Shown piece by piece: positions 33,738 to 42,959 of a stretch of DNA of 64,000 nucleotides. This DNA comes from JAVVHH01 sp964613945 (GTDB lineage: Bacteria > Pseudomonadota > Alphaproteobacteria > Acetobacterales > Acetobacteraceae), in contig CAZTJC010000001.1 of the NCBI GenBank assembly GCA_964613945.1, positions 365,540 to 429,539 on the forward strand, read 5' to 3'. The first letter of the stretch is position 1. Each line of letters starts with the position of its first letter. The position numbers and the translations under genes are program-made. The notes under the pieces were generated by a model. That model ran no database searches. It was not told the origin of the DNA and saw nothing but the letters and a program-made list of their open reading frames with translations.

Positions 33738-35997
33738 AAACGGCGGCCAGCACCCGCTCCGGCGTGGCCGGCAGGTCGAGCCGGTCGGTGCCGACCGCGT
33801 CCTTCAGCGCATTCCAGACGGCGGTAGCCAGCATCAGCGGCGGTTCGCCCACCGCCTTGGAGCGGAAGATAGTCGGCACGCGGGCCGGGGCGCCCTCGAG
33901 CATGCGGACGTTGAAGACCGGCGGCACGTCGCGCGAGCCGGGAATCTTGTAGGTCGACGGCCCCAGCGTACGCAGGCGCCCGGCCGGATCGGACCATAGC
34001 TCCTCGCAGGTGAGCCAGCCGAGGCCCTGGACGAAGGCGCCTTCGATCTGGCCGCGGTCGACGGCCGGGTTGAGCGAGCGGCCGCAATCCTGCACCAAGT
34101 CGGCGCGCAGCACGCGATTCTCGCCGGTGAGCGTGTCGACGGCGACTTCGGCCACGGCGGCGCCATACGAATAGTAGAAGAACGGGCGACCGCGCATTGT
34201 TGCGCCATCCCAGTCGAGATCGGGCGTCTTGTAGTAACCGGTCGCCGACAGCGACACGCGGGCCAGGTAGCAGGCTTGCGCCAGTTCGCCGAAGCTCAGC
34301 GTGTGATTGCCGGCCGTGGCGCGGTTGTCCTCGAACTGGACGTCACCGGGCTCGACGCCCCAGCGTGCGGCGGCGACGGCGGCCATGCGCTCGCGGATCG
34401 TACTCGCCGCGGCATGAGCAGCCCAGCCGTTGAGGTCGGAGCCGGTGGAGGCCGCAGTCGGCGACGTGTTGGGCACCTCGCCGGTGCTGGTGGCGGTGAT
34501 GGCGATGCGTTCTAAATCAACACCGAACACCTCGGCGACGACCTGGGCGACCTTGATGAACAGCCCCTGCCCCATCTCGGTGCCACCATGGTTCAGGCGC
34601 ACGGAGCCGTCGGTATAGACATGCACCAGCGCGCCGGCCTGGTTGAGATGCGGCAGGCCGAACGAAATGCCGAATGCCAGCACGACGCTGCCGAGGCCGC
34701 GGCGCAGGAACGGGTGCGCGGCGTTGAACGCATCGATCTCGGCGCGGCGACGGTCCCACTCGGCGCCGTCGCGCGCTTCGGCCCAGACCCGGCGGATCAG
34801 GTCGCCTTCGAGGGTGGCGCCGTACGGCGTGGTGGCCGGGTTGGGCGCGCCGGCGAAGTTATGCGCGCGGACGGCCTCTGGCGTGCGTCCCAGCACGCGC
34901 GCGACGCGGTGAACGACGTCCTCCATCAGCAGCACGCCTTGCGGGCCCCCAAAGCCGCGAAAGGCGGTGTTGCTGACCGTATTGGTCTTGCACACGAGCC
35001 CACGCAGCCGAACGTCGGCGACGTGGCAGGCGTTGAGCGCATGGGTCAGCGCCCGCATCATTACGCCGCCGGACAGGTCCGGCGTGTGTCCGCCATCTGC
35101 CGCCAGCGTGGCATCCAGGGCCAGAACCCGGCCCGCCACGTCAAACCCGACTTCCCAACGGAACAGGAACGGGTGCCGCTTGCCGGTCGAGGCGATGTCG
35201 GCCTTGCGCGACAGCCGTAGCTTGACGGGCCGCCCGGTCACGACCGCCGCAAACGCCGCCGCTGCGGCAACTGCGCTGGCATTGCTTTCCTTGCCGCCGA
35301 AGCCGCCGCCGACCCGGCGCACCTGCACCGTCACCCGATTGAAGTCGCAGCCCAGCACGCGCGCGGCGATGTGCTGCACCTCGGTCGGATGCTGCGTGGA
35401 CGAGTGAAGCACGATGTCGCGGTCCTCGCCAGGAATGGCCAGCGCGACCTGGCCTTCGAGGTAGAAATGCTCCTGGCCACCGCAGCGGAACTCGCCGGAT
35501 ACTCGGTGCGGCGCGGCGGCGAGCGCGGCGGGGGCATCGCCCTCGGCGAGCAGCATCGGCGGGATCAGCAACTGCTCGGCCGCCAGCGCCGCCTCGATCG
35601 AGAGCACCGGCGGCAAGGCGTCGATGCGCAGCATCACCGCCGCCGCGCCGGCCAGCGCGGCCTCGCGGGTGTCCGCGACGACGAGTGCCACGGGTTGGCC
35701 GGCATGCTCGACGAGGTCGGTCGCCAGCAAGGCCTCGTCGCGGCCGGTCGGTGCGATGTCGTTGCGGCCGGGAATGTCGGCTGCGGTCAGGATCGCCACA
35801 ACGCCGGCAAGCGCGAGGGCCGGGCCGGACTCGATGGCGAGGAGGCGACCATGGGCGACGCCGGAGAGCACAAAGGCGGCATGTAGCGTGCCGGGTGGTT
35901 CGGCGGTGTCGTCCAGGAAGCGGGCCTCGCCGGTGCAATGCTTCAGCGCGCTATCATGCGCCATAGCCTGCCCGGCGATGCGGAGGGCGCCATCCAT
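33721..35997 (-). CDS. xdhB: Xanthine dehydrogenase molybdopterin-binding subunit
   Basis: This 758-residue subunit carries the molybdenum cofactor and oxidises hypoxanthine/xanthine to urate. Motifs include VRRVGGGFGGKES, FRGFGGPQG, NHGGTEMGQGLF and the C-terminal GEPPLMLA, whose Glu is the catalytic base in the family. The start is ATG 35997 or GTG 36000 (GTGA overlap with xdhA); the open frame beyond to 36324 is a shadow. A REP-like palindrome forms its 3' end. No xdhC maturation gene is visible. Confidence 0.92.
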   Translation of the reverse strand: MDGALRIAGQAMAHDSALKHCTGEARFLDDTAEPPGTLHAAFVLSGVAHGRLLAIESGPALALAGVVAILTAADIPGRNDIAPTGRDEALLATDLVEHAGQPVALVVADTREAALAGAAAVMLRIDALPPVLSIEAALAAEQLLIPPMLLAEGDAPAALAAAPHRVSGEFRCGGQEHFYLEGQVALAIPGEDRDIVLHSSTQHPTEVQHIAARVLGCDFNRVTVQVRRVGGGFGGKESNASAVAAAAAFAAVVTGRPVKLRLSRKADIASTGKRHPFLFRWEVGFDVAGRVLALDATLAADGGHTPDLSGGVMMRALTHALNACHVADVRLRGLVCKTNTVSNTAFRGFGGPQGVLLMEDVVHRVARVLGRTPEAVRAHNFAGAPNPATTPYGATLEGDLIRRVWAEARDGAEWDRRRAEIDAFNAAHPFLRRGLGSVVLAFGISFGLPHLNQAGALVHVYTDGSVRLNHGGTEMGQGLFIKVAQVVAEVFGVDLERIAITATSTGEVPNTSPTAASTGSDLNGWAAHAAASTIRERMAAVAAARWGVEPGDVQFEDNRATAGNHTLSFGELAQACYLARVSLSATGYYKTPDLDWDGATMRGRPFFYYSYGAAVAEVAVDTLTGENRVLRADLVQDCGRSLNPAVDRGQIEGAFVQGLGWLTCEELWSDPAGRLRTLGPSTYKIPGSRDVPPVFNVRMLEGAPARVPTIFRSKAVGEPPLMLATAVWNALKDAVGTDRLDLPATPERVLAAVSSLRV

Positions 35998-37364
35998 CAC
36001 AGCGCCTGCACGTCGGCTGCCAGTTCCGGCCGGGCAACCCGCCACCACAGCCGGCGGAGCAGACCCTGCGCGGCGGCGAGGCGGTAGGATGCGGTGCCGC
36101 GACCGTCCGAAAGCGGCGCGACGTCGTCGGCCAATGCGTCGGCGGCCCGCTCCAGCGCCGCTGGTGACCACTCGCCGGCAAGCACCGCTTCCGCATGGCG
36201 CGCGCGGACCGCCATGGGACCCATGCCGCCGAAGGCGAGCCGCGTAGGGCCAACCGGGTCGAGCAGAAAGGCAGCGGAAACGGCGGAAATGTCCTGGTCG
36301 TAGCGCTTGGACAGCTTCTCGCACACCAGCGTCGCGCCCGAGGGCGGACGCGGCAGGAACACGGCCTCGATGATTTCGTCCGCCCGCAACGTCGTGTGCC
36401 GATAGCCTAGTAGGAATTCTTCCACCGGCAGGTCACGGCTGCCATTGAGCGAGCGGAGGCGAACAATCGCGCCCAACGCCAGCAGCGGCGGCAGCATGTC
36501 GCCGATCGGCGAGGCGGTGCCGAGATTGCCGCCGATCGTGCCGAGCCCGCGGATCTGCCGCGATCCCAACCGACCCAGCAACGGCCGCAGCGCGCCCAGC
36601 CCGGCCCCGTCGATCTCCCACAACAGCCGCGCATACGGCACCGCCGCGCCGAGCCAGATCCCGTCCGCCTCCAGCTCGACCCGTATCATCGCCGGCACGC
36701 CGGAAAGGCAGATCACCGCCTCCGGACGCTGTCCCTCGGCCAGCCCGACGCCGAGATCCGTCCCGCCCGCCAGCAGCCAGGCGCCCGGCTGCTCGGCCCG
36801 CAGCGCCAACAGCGCCGCCAGCTCGGTCGGCCGATGGAACCGGCAGCCGCCTGCCTCGAACATCGCCGGACCCGGCATCACCAGCGGCGATGGCGCCTCG
36901 TCATCGGCCGCAAGTGCCGCAACGACATCCACGATCGGCCGATACCCGGTGCAGCGGCACAGATTGCCGGCCAGCGCCTCGTGCACATCCCCGCCCTCAC
37001 CCTGATGCGCCCATGCCGCCATCACGAAGCCCGGCGTGCAGAAGCCGCACTGCGTCGCATCGCCGGCCGCGAACGCCGCCTGCACCGGCGCGCCGCGAAT
37101 GCCCTCGATCGTGCGCACGCTCGCGCCATGTAGCTGCCCCATCGCCAGCAGGCAGGCATTGACCGGCGTTCGCCCGCCATCCCGCTCCTCGATGACGACC
37201 GTGCAGGCGCCGCAATCGCCTTCGGCACACCCCTCCTTGGTGCCGCACAGCCCAGCGGGCCCACGTAACCAGTGCAGCATCGTCATTGTCGGCGCCACGC
37301 CGAGCGCGACCGTGATAACCGTGCCGTTCAACCGAAACTCGATCCGGTCCGCGATGCGCTGCAT
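35997..37364 (-). CDS. xdhA: Xanthine dehydrogenase small subunit (2Fe-2S and FAD domains)
   Basis: This 455-residue subunit passes electrons from the Mo centre to NAD. The first 2Fe-2S ligand set is GTKEGCAEGDCGAC plus NAC (Cys46, 51, 54, 71), and the second is QCGFCTPG with LCRCTGYRP. The FAD domain follows with LLAGGTDLGVGL, GTIGGNLGTASPIGDMLPPLLAL and CEKLSKRYDQDISAV. ATG 37364 matches the family start. It is divergent from the ABC transporter operon, with a 101-bp shared control region. Confidence 0.93.
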   Translation of the reverse strand: MQRIADRIEFRLNGTVITVALGVAPTMTMLHWLRGPAGLCGTKEGCAEGDCGACTVVIEERDGGRTPVNACLLAMGQLHGASVRTIEGIRGAPVQAAFAAGDATQCGFCTPGFVMAAWAHQGEGGDVHEALAGNLCRCTGYRPIVDVVAALAADDEAPSPLVMPGPAMFEAGGCRFHRPTELAALLALRAEQPGAWLLAGGTDLGVGLAEGQRPEAVICLSGVPAMIRVELEADGIWLGAAVPYARLLWEIDGAGLGALRPLLGRLGSRQIRGLGTIGGNLGTASPIGDMLPPLLALGAIVRLRSLNGSRDLPVEEFLLGYRHTTLRADEIIEAVFLPRPPSGATLVCEKLSKRYDQDISAVSAAFLLDPVGPTRLAFGGMGPMAVRARHAEAVLAGEWSPAALERAADALADDVAPLSDGRGTASYRLAAAQGLLRRLWWRVARPELAADVQAL

Positions 37365-37465
37365 GCCGAACCGTAAGACGCGCGGCCAACCCGGCGCAAG
37401 CGGCACGGCCCTTGCGTGCATTACCCATGTTCGGCGAAATGCTGGCGTCAGCGCCAGGGAGAGTC
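37365..37465. promoter_or_regulatory. Divergent control region between xdhA and the nucleoside ABC genes, with a small hairpin
   Basis: Both transcription units must start here. A 6-bp hairpin CTGGCG-tcag-CGCCAG lies at 37442-37457, just before the AGGGAGAG ribosome binding site of the ABC ATPase. A second repeat, CGCAAG...CTTGCG, is nearby. They could be regulator sites, but I cannot name a regulator. Confidence 0.4.
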
Positions 37466-38986
37466 ATGCCACCGCGGATCGAGTTACGCGGGATCGGCAA
37501 GCGGTTCGGCGACGTCGTCGCCAATGTCGATATCGACTTGGCCGTCCAGCCCGGCGAGATCCACGCGCTGTTGGGCGAAAATGGTGCCGGCAAGTCGACG
37601 CTGGTCAAGATGATGGTGGGCCTGCTGCGGCCGGATGCCGGCACGATCGCCTGGGACGGCAGGGTCGTCGCGATCGACGGGCCGCATGCGGCCCGCGCGC
37701 TCGGCATCGGCATGGTGCATCAGCATTTCTCGCTGTTCGAGCGCCTGACCGTGCTGGAGAACGTCGCTCTCGGCCTCGACGGGCAGAACGCCTCGGCGGC
37801 GCTGGCCACGCGCATCCGCGACGTCAGCGCCGCCTATCGCCTGCCGCTCGACCCGGATCGGCCGGTGTTCAGCCTGTCGGTGGGCGAGCGGCAGTTGATC
37901 GAAATCGTGCGCTGCCTGCTGCAATCGCCGCGGCTGCTGATCATGGACGAGCCGACCTCCGTGCTGACGCCGCAGGAGGCCGAGTTGCTGTTCGCGGTAG
38001 TGCGCCGGGTCGCGGCCTCGGGCTGCGCGGTGCTCTATATCAGCCACAAGCTGCAGGAGATCAGGGCGTTGTGCGATCGCGCCACCGTGCTGCGCGCCGG
38101 CCGCGTCGTGGGCGCCTGCGCCCCCGCGCGCGAGACGCCGGCGAGTCTGGCGCGGTTGATGATTGGCACCGCACCCGAGACACCCCGGCGCCGGAGTGCG
38201 CCGGCCGGTGCGGTCCGGCTCGAAACCGCGAGATTGGAATTGCCTGCCGCCACCCTGCATGGGACGGCACTGCGGGCCGTCTCACTCCAGGTGCGGGCCG
38301 GCGAGATTCTTGGCATCGCCGGCGTCGCCGGCAACGGGCAATCCGAGCTGTTCGCCGCCCTGAGCGGCGAGCGGCTGGCGACATGGCCCGGTGCGGTGAC
38401 CATCGATGGCCGGGCGGTGGGCACGCTGGGACCGGCAGCGCGGCGGCGGATGGGGCTGTGCACCGTGCCGGAGGAACGCAACGGACACGCGGCAGCGCCG
38501 GGGTTTAGCCTGTCGGAGAACGCCATGCTCACCGGTCGGGCGCGGCTCGGGCTGTCGCGGCTCGGCGTGCTGCGGCGTCATGCGGCGGGCGCGTTCGCGC
38601 GCCGGGTAATTGCGGCGTTCGGCGTGCGGAGTGCGGGCGAGGACGCCGCGGCCGGCAGCCTGTCGGGTGGCAACCTGCAGAAATTCGTGGTCGGGCGGGA
38701 GGTGTTGCAATCGCCTGACGTGCTGGTGGTGGCGCAACCGACCTGGGGCGTCGATGCCGGCGCCGCCGCGGTGATCCACGCGGCGCTGTTCGACCTGGCG
38801 GCGTCCGGTGCCGCGGTGCTGGTGATCTCGCAGGACCTCGACGAATTGCGGCTGATCAGCGACCGGCTGATGGTGATCGCCGGTGGCGTGCTGACCGAGG
38901 CGGGGGTGCCTGATGCGGTGAGCACGGAGCGGATCGGGCTGATGATGGCCGGCGTGCGGGAGGCGGCGCATGCGAGTGCGGATTGA
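37466..38986 (+). CDS. ABC transporter ATP-binding protein, BMP-type nucleoside importer
   Basis: This 506-residue protein holds two ABC domains, as in YufO/RbsA-type proteins. Domain 1 has Walker A GENGAGKST, the VHQHFSLFERLTVLENV stretch, LSVGERQLIEIVR and LLIMDEPTS. Domain 2 has a degenerate Walker A (GVAGNGQSE) and signature LSGGNLQKFVVGRE, with a weaker VVAQPTWGVD B motif, as usual for the family. ATG 37466 has AGGGAGAG in front. It overlaps the permease gene by 17 bp. Confidence 0.9.
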   Translation: MPPRIELRGIGKRFGDVVANVDIDLAVQPGEIHALLGENGAGKSTLVKMMVGLLRPDAGTIAWDGRVVAIDGPHAARALGIGMVHQHFSLFERLTVLENVALGLDGQNASAALATRIRDVSAAYRLPLDPDRPVFSLSVGERQLIEIVRCLLQSPRLLIMDEPTSVLTPQEAELLFAVVRRVAASGCAVLYISHKLQEIRALCDRATVLRAGRVVGACAPARETPASLARLMIGTAPETPRRRSAPAGAVRLETARLELPAATLHGTALRAVSLQVRAGEILGIAGVAGNGQSELFAALSGERLATWPGAVTIDGRAVGTLGPAARRRMGLCTVPEERNGHAAAPGFSLSENAMLTGRARLGLSRLGVLRRHAAGAFARRVIAAFGVRSAGEDAAAGSLSGGNLQKFVVGREVLQSPDVLVVAQPTWGVDAGAAAVIHAALFDLAASGAAVLVISQDLDELRLISDRLMVIAGGVLTEAGVPDAVSTERIGLMMAGVREAAHASAD

Positions 38987-40028
38987 AGCGCGCGCGGCGG
39001 TACCGGGATGGCTGCCGTGGCTCACGCCGATCCTGTCCCTGGTCTGCACGCTGCTCGCTGCGGCGCTGCTGTTCACCGCGCTGGGCAAGCCGCCGGGCCA
39101 GACGTTGCGCGCGATCTTTCTCGCACCGCTGCTGTCGACCCAGGGGTTGAGCGAATTGGCGCTGAAGGCGTCGCCGCTGTTGCTGCTCGCCGTGGGCTTG
39201 GCGGCCGGATTCCGGGCGGGGGTGTGGAATATCGGCGCTGAGGGGCAGCTCATCATGGGGGCCGTCGCTGGCGGCGGGGTGGCGCTGGCGACCTACGGCA
39301 GCACGAGCGCCTGGGTGTTGCCGGCCATGGTGCTGGCGGGGGTGGCCGGCGGCATGGCGTGGGCGGCGGTGCCGGCGTTGTTGCGGACGCGGTTCGGCGT
39401 CAACGAGATCCTGGTGAGCCTGATGCTGAGCTATGTCGCCGGGCTGTTCCTGTCCTGGCTCGTGCTGGGGCCATGGAAGGACCCGGACGGGATGAATTTC
39501 CCGCAATCGCGGATGTTCGACGATGCGGCGCTGTTGCCCAAACTGGTCGAAGGAACGCGGCTCGACATCGGCATCCTGGTGGCGCTGGCGGTCGCCGGGG
39601 TCGCGTCGTTCGTGCTGCGGCGCACGGTGACGGGGTTGCAGATCCGCACCGTCGGCGAAGCGCCTGCGGCGGCGCGCTATGCCGGCTTCAGCGAGAACGG
39701 CACGGTGTGGGCGACGCTGCTGGTCAGCGGCGGGCTGGCGGGATTGGCGGGAGTGTTCGAGGTGGCGGGGCCGATCGGGCAGCTGATCCCGAAATTGACG
39801 CCGGGCTACGGTTTCACGGCGATCGTGGTGGCGTTCCTCGGCCGACTGCAGCCGATCGGGATCGTGCTGGCGGCGGGCGTGGTGGCGCTGTCCTACATCG
39901 GTGGGGACAACGCCCAGGTCGAGCTGGGGCTGCCGAACGCGGCGGTCGGGCTGGTGCAGGCGCTGCTGCTGTTTTTCCTGCTCGCCTCCGACGTGCTGTT
40001 GCGGTTCCGCGTCCGGGTACGGGCGTGA
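38970..40028 (+). CDS. ABC transporter permease, BMP-type nucleoside importer (subunit 1)
   Basis: This 352-residue inner-membrane permease (YufP-like) has about nine helices, with GLAAGFRAGVWNIGAEGQLIMGA and RTRFGVNEILVSLMLSYVA, both typical of BPD_transp_2 nucleoside permeases. It overlaps the ATPase gene by 17 bp and the next permease by 4 bp (GTGA). It would form the channel with the second permease. Confidence 0.9.
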   Translation: MRVRIEARAAVPGWLPWLTPILSLVCTLLAAALLFTALGKPPGQTLRAIFLAPLLSTQGLSELALKASPLLLLAVGLAAGFRAGVWNIGAEGQLIMGAVAGGGVALATYGSTSAWVLPAMVLAGVAGGMAWAAVPALLRTRFGVNEILVSLMLSYVAGLFLSWLVLGPWKDPDGMNFPQSRMFDDAALLPKLVEGTRLDIGILVALAVAGVASFVLRRTVTGLQIRTVGEAPAAARYAGFSENGTVWATLLVSGGLAGLAGVFEVAGPIGQLIPKLTPGYGFTAIVVAFLGRLQPIGIVLAAGVVALSYIGGDNAQVELGLPNAAVGLVQALLLFFLLASDVLLRFRVRVRA

Positions 40029-40924
40029 ACACCGCCCTGCTGGCATCGGTGGTGACGGCGGCGACCCCGCTGCTGCTGGCCGCTTCGGGCGAGTTGGTGG
40101 CGGAGCGGGCCGGGGTGCTGAACCTCGGCGTCGAAGGCACCATGCTGGTCGGCGCCGTGGCGGGCTTCGCCGCGACATCCGTCACCGGCAGCCCGACGCT
40201 CGGCATCCTCGCCGCCGCCGCTGCGGGCGTGGCGATGGCCGGGCTGTTCGCGGCGCTGACGCTCGGACTGGCGAGCAACCAGGTGGCGACCGGGCTGGCG
40301 CTGACGATCTTCGGCATCGGGCTGAGCGCACTACTCGGTGCCGGCTTCGTCGGGCATCCGCTGCCGCCGTTGCCGAAGCTCGAGCTGCCGTTCTTCGACG
40401 CCGTGCCGCTGCTGCGGCAGGACGCGCTGGTGTACCTCTCGCTCGCCGTCACTGCGGGAATAGCCTGGTTCCTGCGCCGCACGCGGGCCGGGCTGATCCT
40501 ACGCGCGGTCGGCGAGGCCGACGGGTCGGCGCATGCGTTGGGGCATAAGGTGCTGCGGATCCGTGCCGCGGCGGTGCTGTTCGGCGGTGCGATGGCCGGG
40601 GTGGCGGGCGCGGATCTATCGCTCGCCTACACGCCGATGTGGGTCGAGGACATGACGGCGGGGCGCGGATGGATCGCGCTGGCGCTGGTGGTGTTCTCGG
40701 CCTGGCAGCCCTGGCGGCTGCTGCTAGGCGCCTACCTGTTCGGCAGCATCACCATCCTACAGCTCTACGCCCAGGGCAGCGGCTTCGGCGCGGTGCCGAC
40801 GCAGTTCCTGGCCATGCTGCCTTATCTTGCTACCATTCTGGTGCTGACGGTGATCTCGTCGGGCAAGGTGCGTCGCTTCGGCGCGCCCGCCTGCCTCGGC
40901 AAGCCGTTCCGCCCCGCTTCGTGA
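40025..40924 (+). CDS. ABC transporter permease, BMP-type nucleoside importer (subunit 2)
   Basis: This 299-residue inner-membrane permease (YufQ-like) has LAASGELVAERAGVLNLGVEGTMLVGAVAGF and SNQVATGLALTIFGIGLSALLG. The start is GTG 40025, overlapping the upstream stop as GTGA; the longer frame from 39359 is a shadow of the first permease. The BMP lipoprotein/periplasmic binding gene follows after 13 bp. Confidence 0.9.
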   Translation: MNTALLASVVTAATPLLLAASGELVAERAGVLNLGVEGTMLVGAVAGFAATSVTGSPTLGILAAAAAGVAMAGLFAALTLGLASNQVATGLALTIFGIGLSALLGAGFVGHPLPPLPKLELPFFDAVPLLRQDALVYLSLAVTAGIAWFLRRTRAGLILRAVGEADGSAHALGHKVLRIRAAAVLFGGAMAGVAGADLSLAYTPMWVEDMTAGRGWIALALVVFSAWQPWRLLLGAYLFGSITILQLYAQGSGFGAVPTQFLAMLPYLATILVLTVISSGKVRRFGAPACLGKPFRPAS

Positions 40925-40937
40925 CGGAGATCGATCC

Positions 40938-41996
40938 ATGTTGAACCGCCGCCCTCTCCTCCTCGGTGCCGCTGCGCTGGCGGCGACACGACCGGCGCTG
41001 GCGGCCGACCCGCTCAAGGTCGGCTTCGTGTATGTCGGCCCGGTCGGCGATTTCGGCTGGTCGTACCAGCACGATCAGGGCCGCAAGCAGCTCGAGGCCG
41101 CGCTCGGAGGCCGGGTGAAGACCAGCTTCGTCGAAAAAGTGCCGGAGGGGCCGGACGCCGAGCGCGTCATCCGCCAGCTTGCCAGCAGCGGGCACGGGCT
41201 GATCTTCACCACCTCGTTCGGCTTCATGAACCCGGCCGAACGGGTCGCCAAGCAGTTCCCGACGGTGAAGTTCGAGCAGGCCACCGGCTACAAGACGGCG
41301 CCTAACCTGGCCGAATACAATGCGCGCTTCTACGAGGGCCGCGCGATCTGCGGCACGATCGCCGGGCATCTCTCCAAGGCGGGTGTCGCCGGCTATGTCG
41401 GCTCCATCCCGATCCCGGAAGTGGTGATGGGCATCAACGCCTTCACGCTGGCGGCGCAGAAGGTCAATCCGGCGTTCAAGACCAAGGTGATCTGGGTTAA
41501 TTCCTGGTTCGACCCCGGCAAGGAGGCCGACGCTGCCAAATCCCTGCTCGACCAGGGCGCCGACATCCTGTGCCAGCACACCGACAGCCCGGCCGTCATG
41601 CAGACGGCACAGGACCGCAAGGTGCTGGCCTTTGGACAGGCCTCGAACATGCGCAGCTTCGGGCCGGACGCGCAGTTGACCGCGATCATGGACGATTGGG
41701 GCCCCTACTACATCGCGCGCACCAAAGCGGTGCTCGACGGCAACTGGAAGACGCAAAGCGTCTGGATGGGGCTGAAGGACGGCACGGTCGAGATGGCGCC
41801 GTTCGGCCCCGGCGTGACGCCGGCCGCATCGGCCGCCGCCGAAGCCACGCGCGCCGGCATCGTCGCCGGAACGCTGCACCCGTTCGCAGGCGCCATCACC
41901 GACAACAAGGGTGCAGTCCGGGTCGCGGCCGGCGCCACGGTGGGCGACGAGGCGCTGCTGAAGATGGATTGGTACGTCGCCGGCGTCCAAGCGTGA
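40938..41996 (+). CDS. BMP-family periplasmic nucleoside-binding protein
   Basis: This 352-residue substrate-binding protein has a signal peptide (NRRPLLLGAAALAATRPALA), followed by PLKVGFVYVGPVGDFGWSYQHDQGRKQLE, a typical BMP/PnrA opening. ATGYKTAPNLAEYNARFYEGRAICG and GINAFTLAA are also family-like. No lipobox is seen, so it is probably a soluble periplasmic protein. Neighbouring purine genes support purine nucleoside or base binding. Confidence 0.9.
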   Translation: MLNRRPLLLGAAALAATRPALAADPLKVGFVYVGPVGDFGWSYQHDQGRKQLEAALGGRVKTSFVEKVPEGPDAERVIRQLASSGHGLIFTTSFGFMNPAERVAKQFPTVKFEQATGYKTAPNLAEYNARFYEGRAICGTIAGHLSKAGVAGYVGSIPIPEVVMGINAFTLAAQKVNPAFKTKVIWVNSWFDPGKEADAAKSLLDQGADILCQHTDSPAVMQTAQDRKVLAFGQASNMRSFGPDAQLTAIMDDWGPYYIARTKAVLDGNWKTQSVWMGLKDGTVEMAPFGPGVTPAASAAAEATRAGIVAGTLHPFAGAITDNKGAVRVAAGATVGDEALLKMDWYVAGVQA

Positions 41997-42140
41997 AATT
42001 GCTTAAACATTGGACTTTTGCGGCCGAAGATGCCGGAAACATGACCATCCCTGGCTGATCGGGCGTCGCACTCGACAGATCGATGAAGGCACGGTTCGTG
42101 CATCTGACTGCCCAATTCAGCAGACACACAAGGACTACGC

Positions 42141-42956
42141 ATGGCCTACCTCGCTCCTTCCGAGTTCGTCACCAAGATGGTGGACGCGGGTGAATCCAAG
42201 ATCTTCATGTCGACCCGCGACACCATCATCCGCGCCTACATGGCCGGCGCGATCCTGGCGCTGGCTGCCGTGTTCGCCGTCTCCATCAACGTGCAGACCG
42301 GCTATTCCATCATCGGCGCCGCCTTCTTCCCGGTCGGCTTCTGCATGCTCTACCTGTTGGGCTTCGACCTGCTGACCGGCGTGTTCGTGCTCTGCCCCCT
42401 CGCCCTGATCGATCGCCGACCCGGCGTCACCGTCGGCGGCGTGCTGCGCAACTGGGGCCTCACCTTCCTCGGCAACTTCATGGGCGCGCTGACCGTCGCG
42501 ATTATGATGTCGATCGTCTTCACCTTTGGCTTCACCACGCCCCCCGACAAGGTCGGCACCGTCATCGCCGGCATCGGCGAGGCCCGCACGCTCGGCTATG
42601 CCAGCCATGGCGCGGCCGGGATGCTGACGCTGTTCATCCGCGGCATGCTCTGCAACTGGATGGTCAGCACCGGCGTGGTCGGCGCGATGATCTCCACCAC
42701 GGTCAGCGGCAAGGTGATCGCGATGTGGATGCCGATCATGGTGTTCTTCTTCATGACCTTTGAGCATTCGGTGGTGAACATGTTCCTGTTCCCCTCCGGC
42801 CTGCTGATGGGCGGGCACTTCTCCATCATGGACTACCTGATCTGGAACGAGATCCCGACCGTGCTCGGCAACCTGGTCGGCGGCATCGCCTTCACCGGGC
42901 TGACGCTCTACTCGACCCATGTGCGCACCGCCGCCAAGCGGTTGGTGATGTCCTAA
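42141..42956 (+). CDS. Formate/nitrite transporter (FNT) family channel
   Basis: This 271-residue, six-helix inner-membrane channel of the FocA/NirC family has LGFDLLTGVFVLCPLALIDRR, NWGLTFLGNFMGAL, FIRGMLCNWMVSTGVVGAM and MTFEHSVVNMFLFPSGLLMG (the His-containing selectivity segment). Translation of the downstream PP2C-kinase begins 3 nt after its stop, and cyanase follows. This company suggests uptake of nitrite, or possibly cyanate or another small anion, rather than formate. Confidence 0.87.
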   Translation: MAYLAPSEFVTKMVDAGESKIFMSTRDTIIRAYMAGAILALAAVFAVSINVQTGYSIIGAAFFPVGFCMLYLLGFDLLTGVFVLCPLALIDRRPGVTVGGVLRNWGLTFLGNFMGALTVAIMMSIVFTFGFTTPPDKVGTVIAGIGEARTLGYASHGAAGMLTLFIRGMLCNWMVSTGVVGAMISTTVSGKVIAMWMPIMVFFFMTFEHSVVNMFLFPSGLLMGGHFSIMDYLIWNEIPTVLGNLVGGIAFTGLTLYSTHVRTAAKRLVMS

Positions 42957-42959
42957 ACA

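Noticed and set aside
37365..37465. Purine riboswitch before the nucleoside ABC genes
   Set aside because: The palindrome is a simple 6-bp hairpin; I cannot see the conserved three-way junction core of a purine riboswitch.
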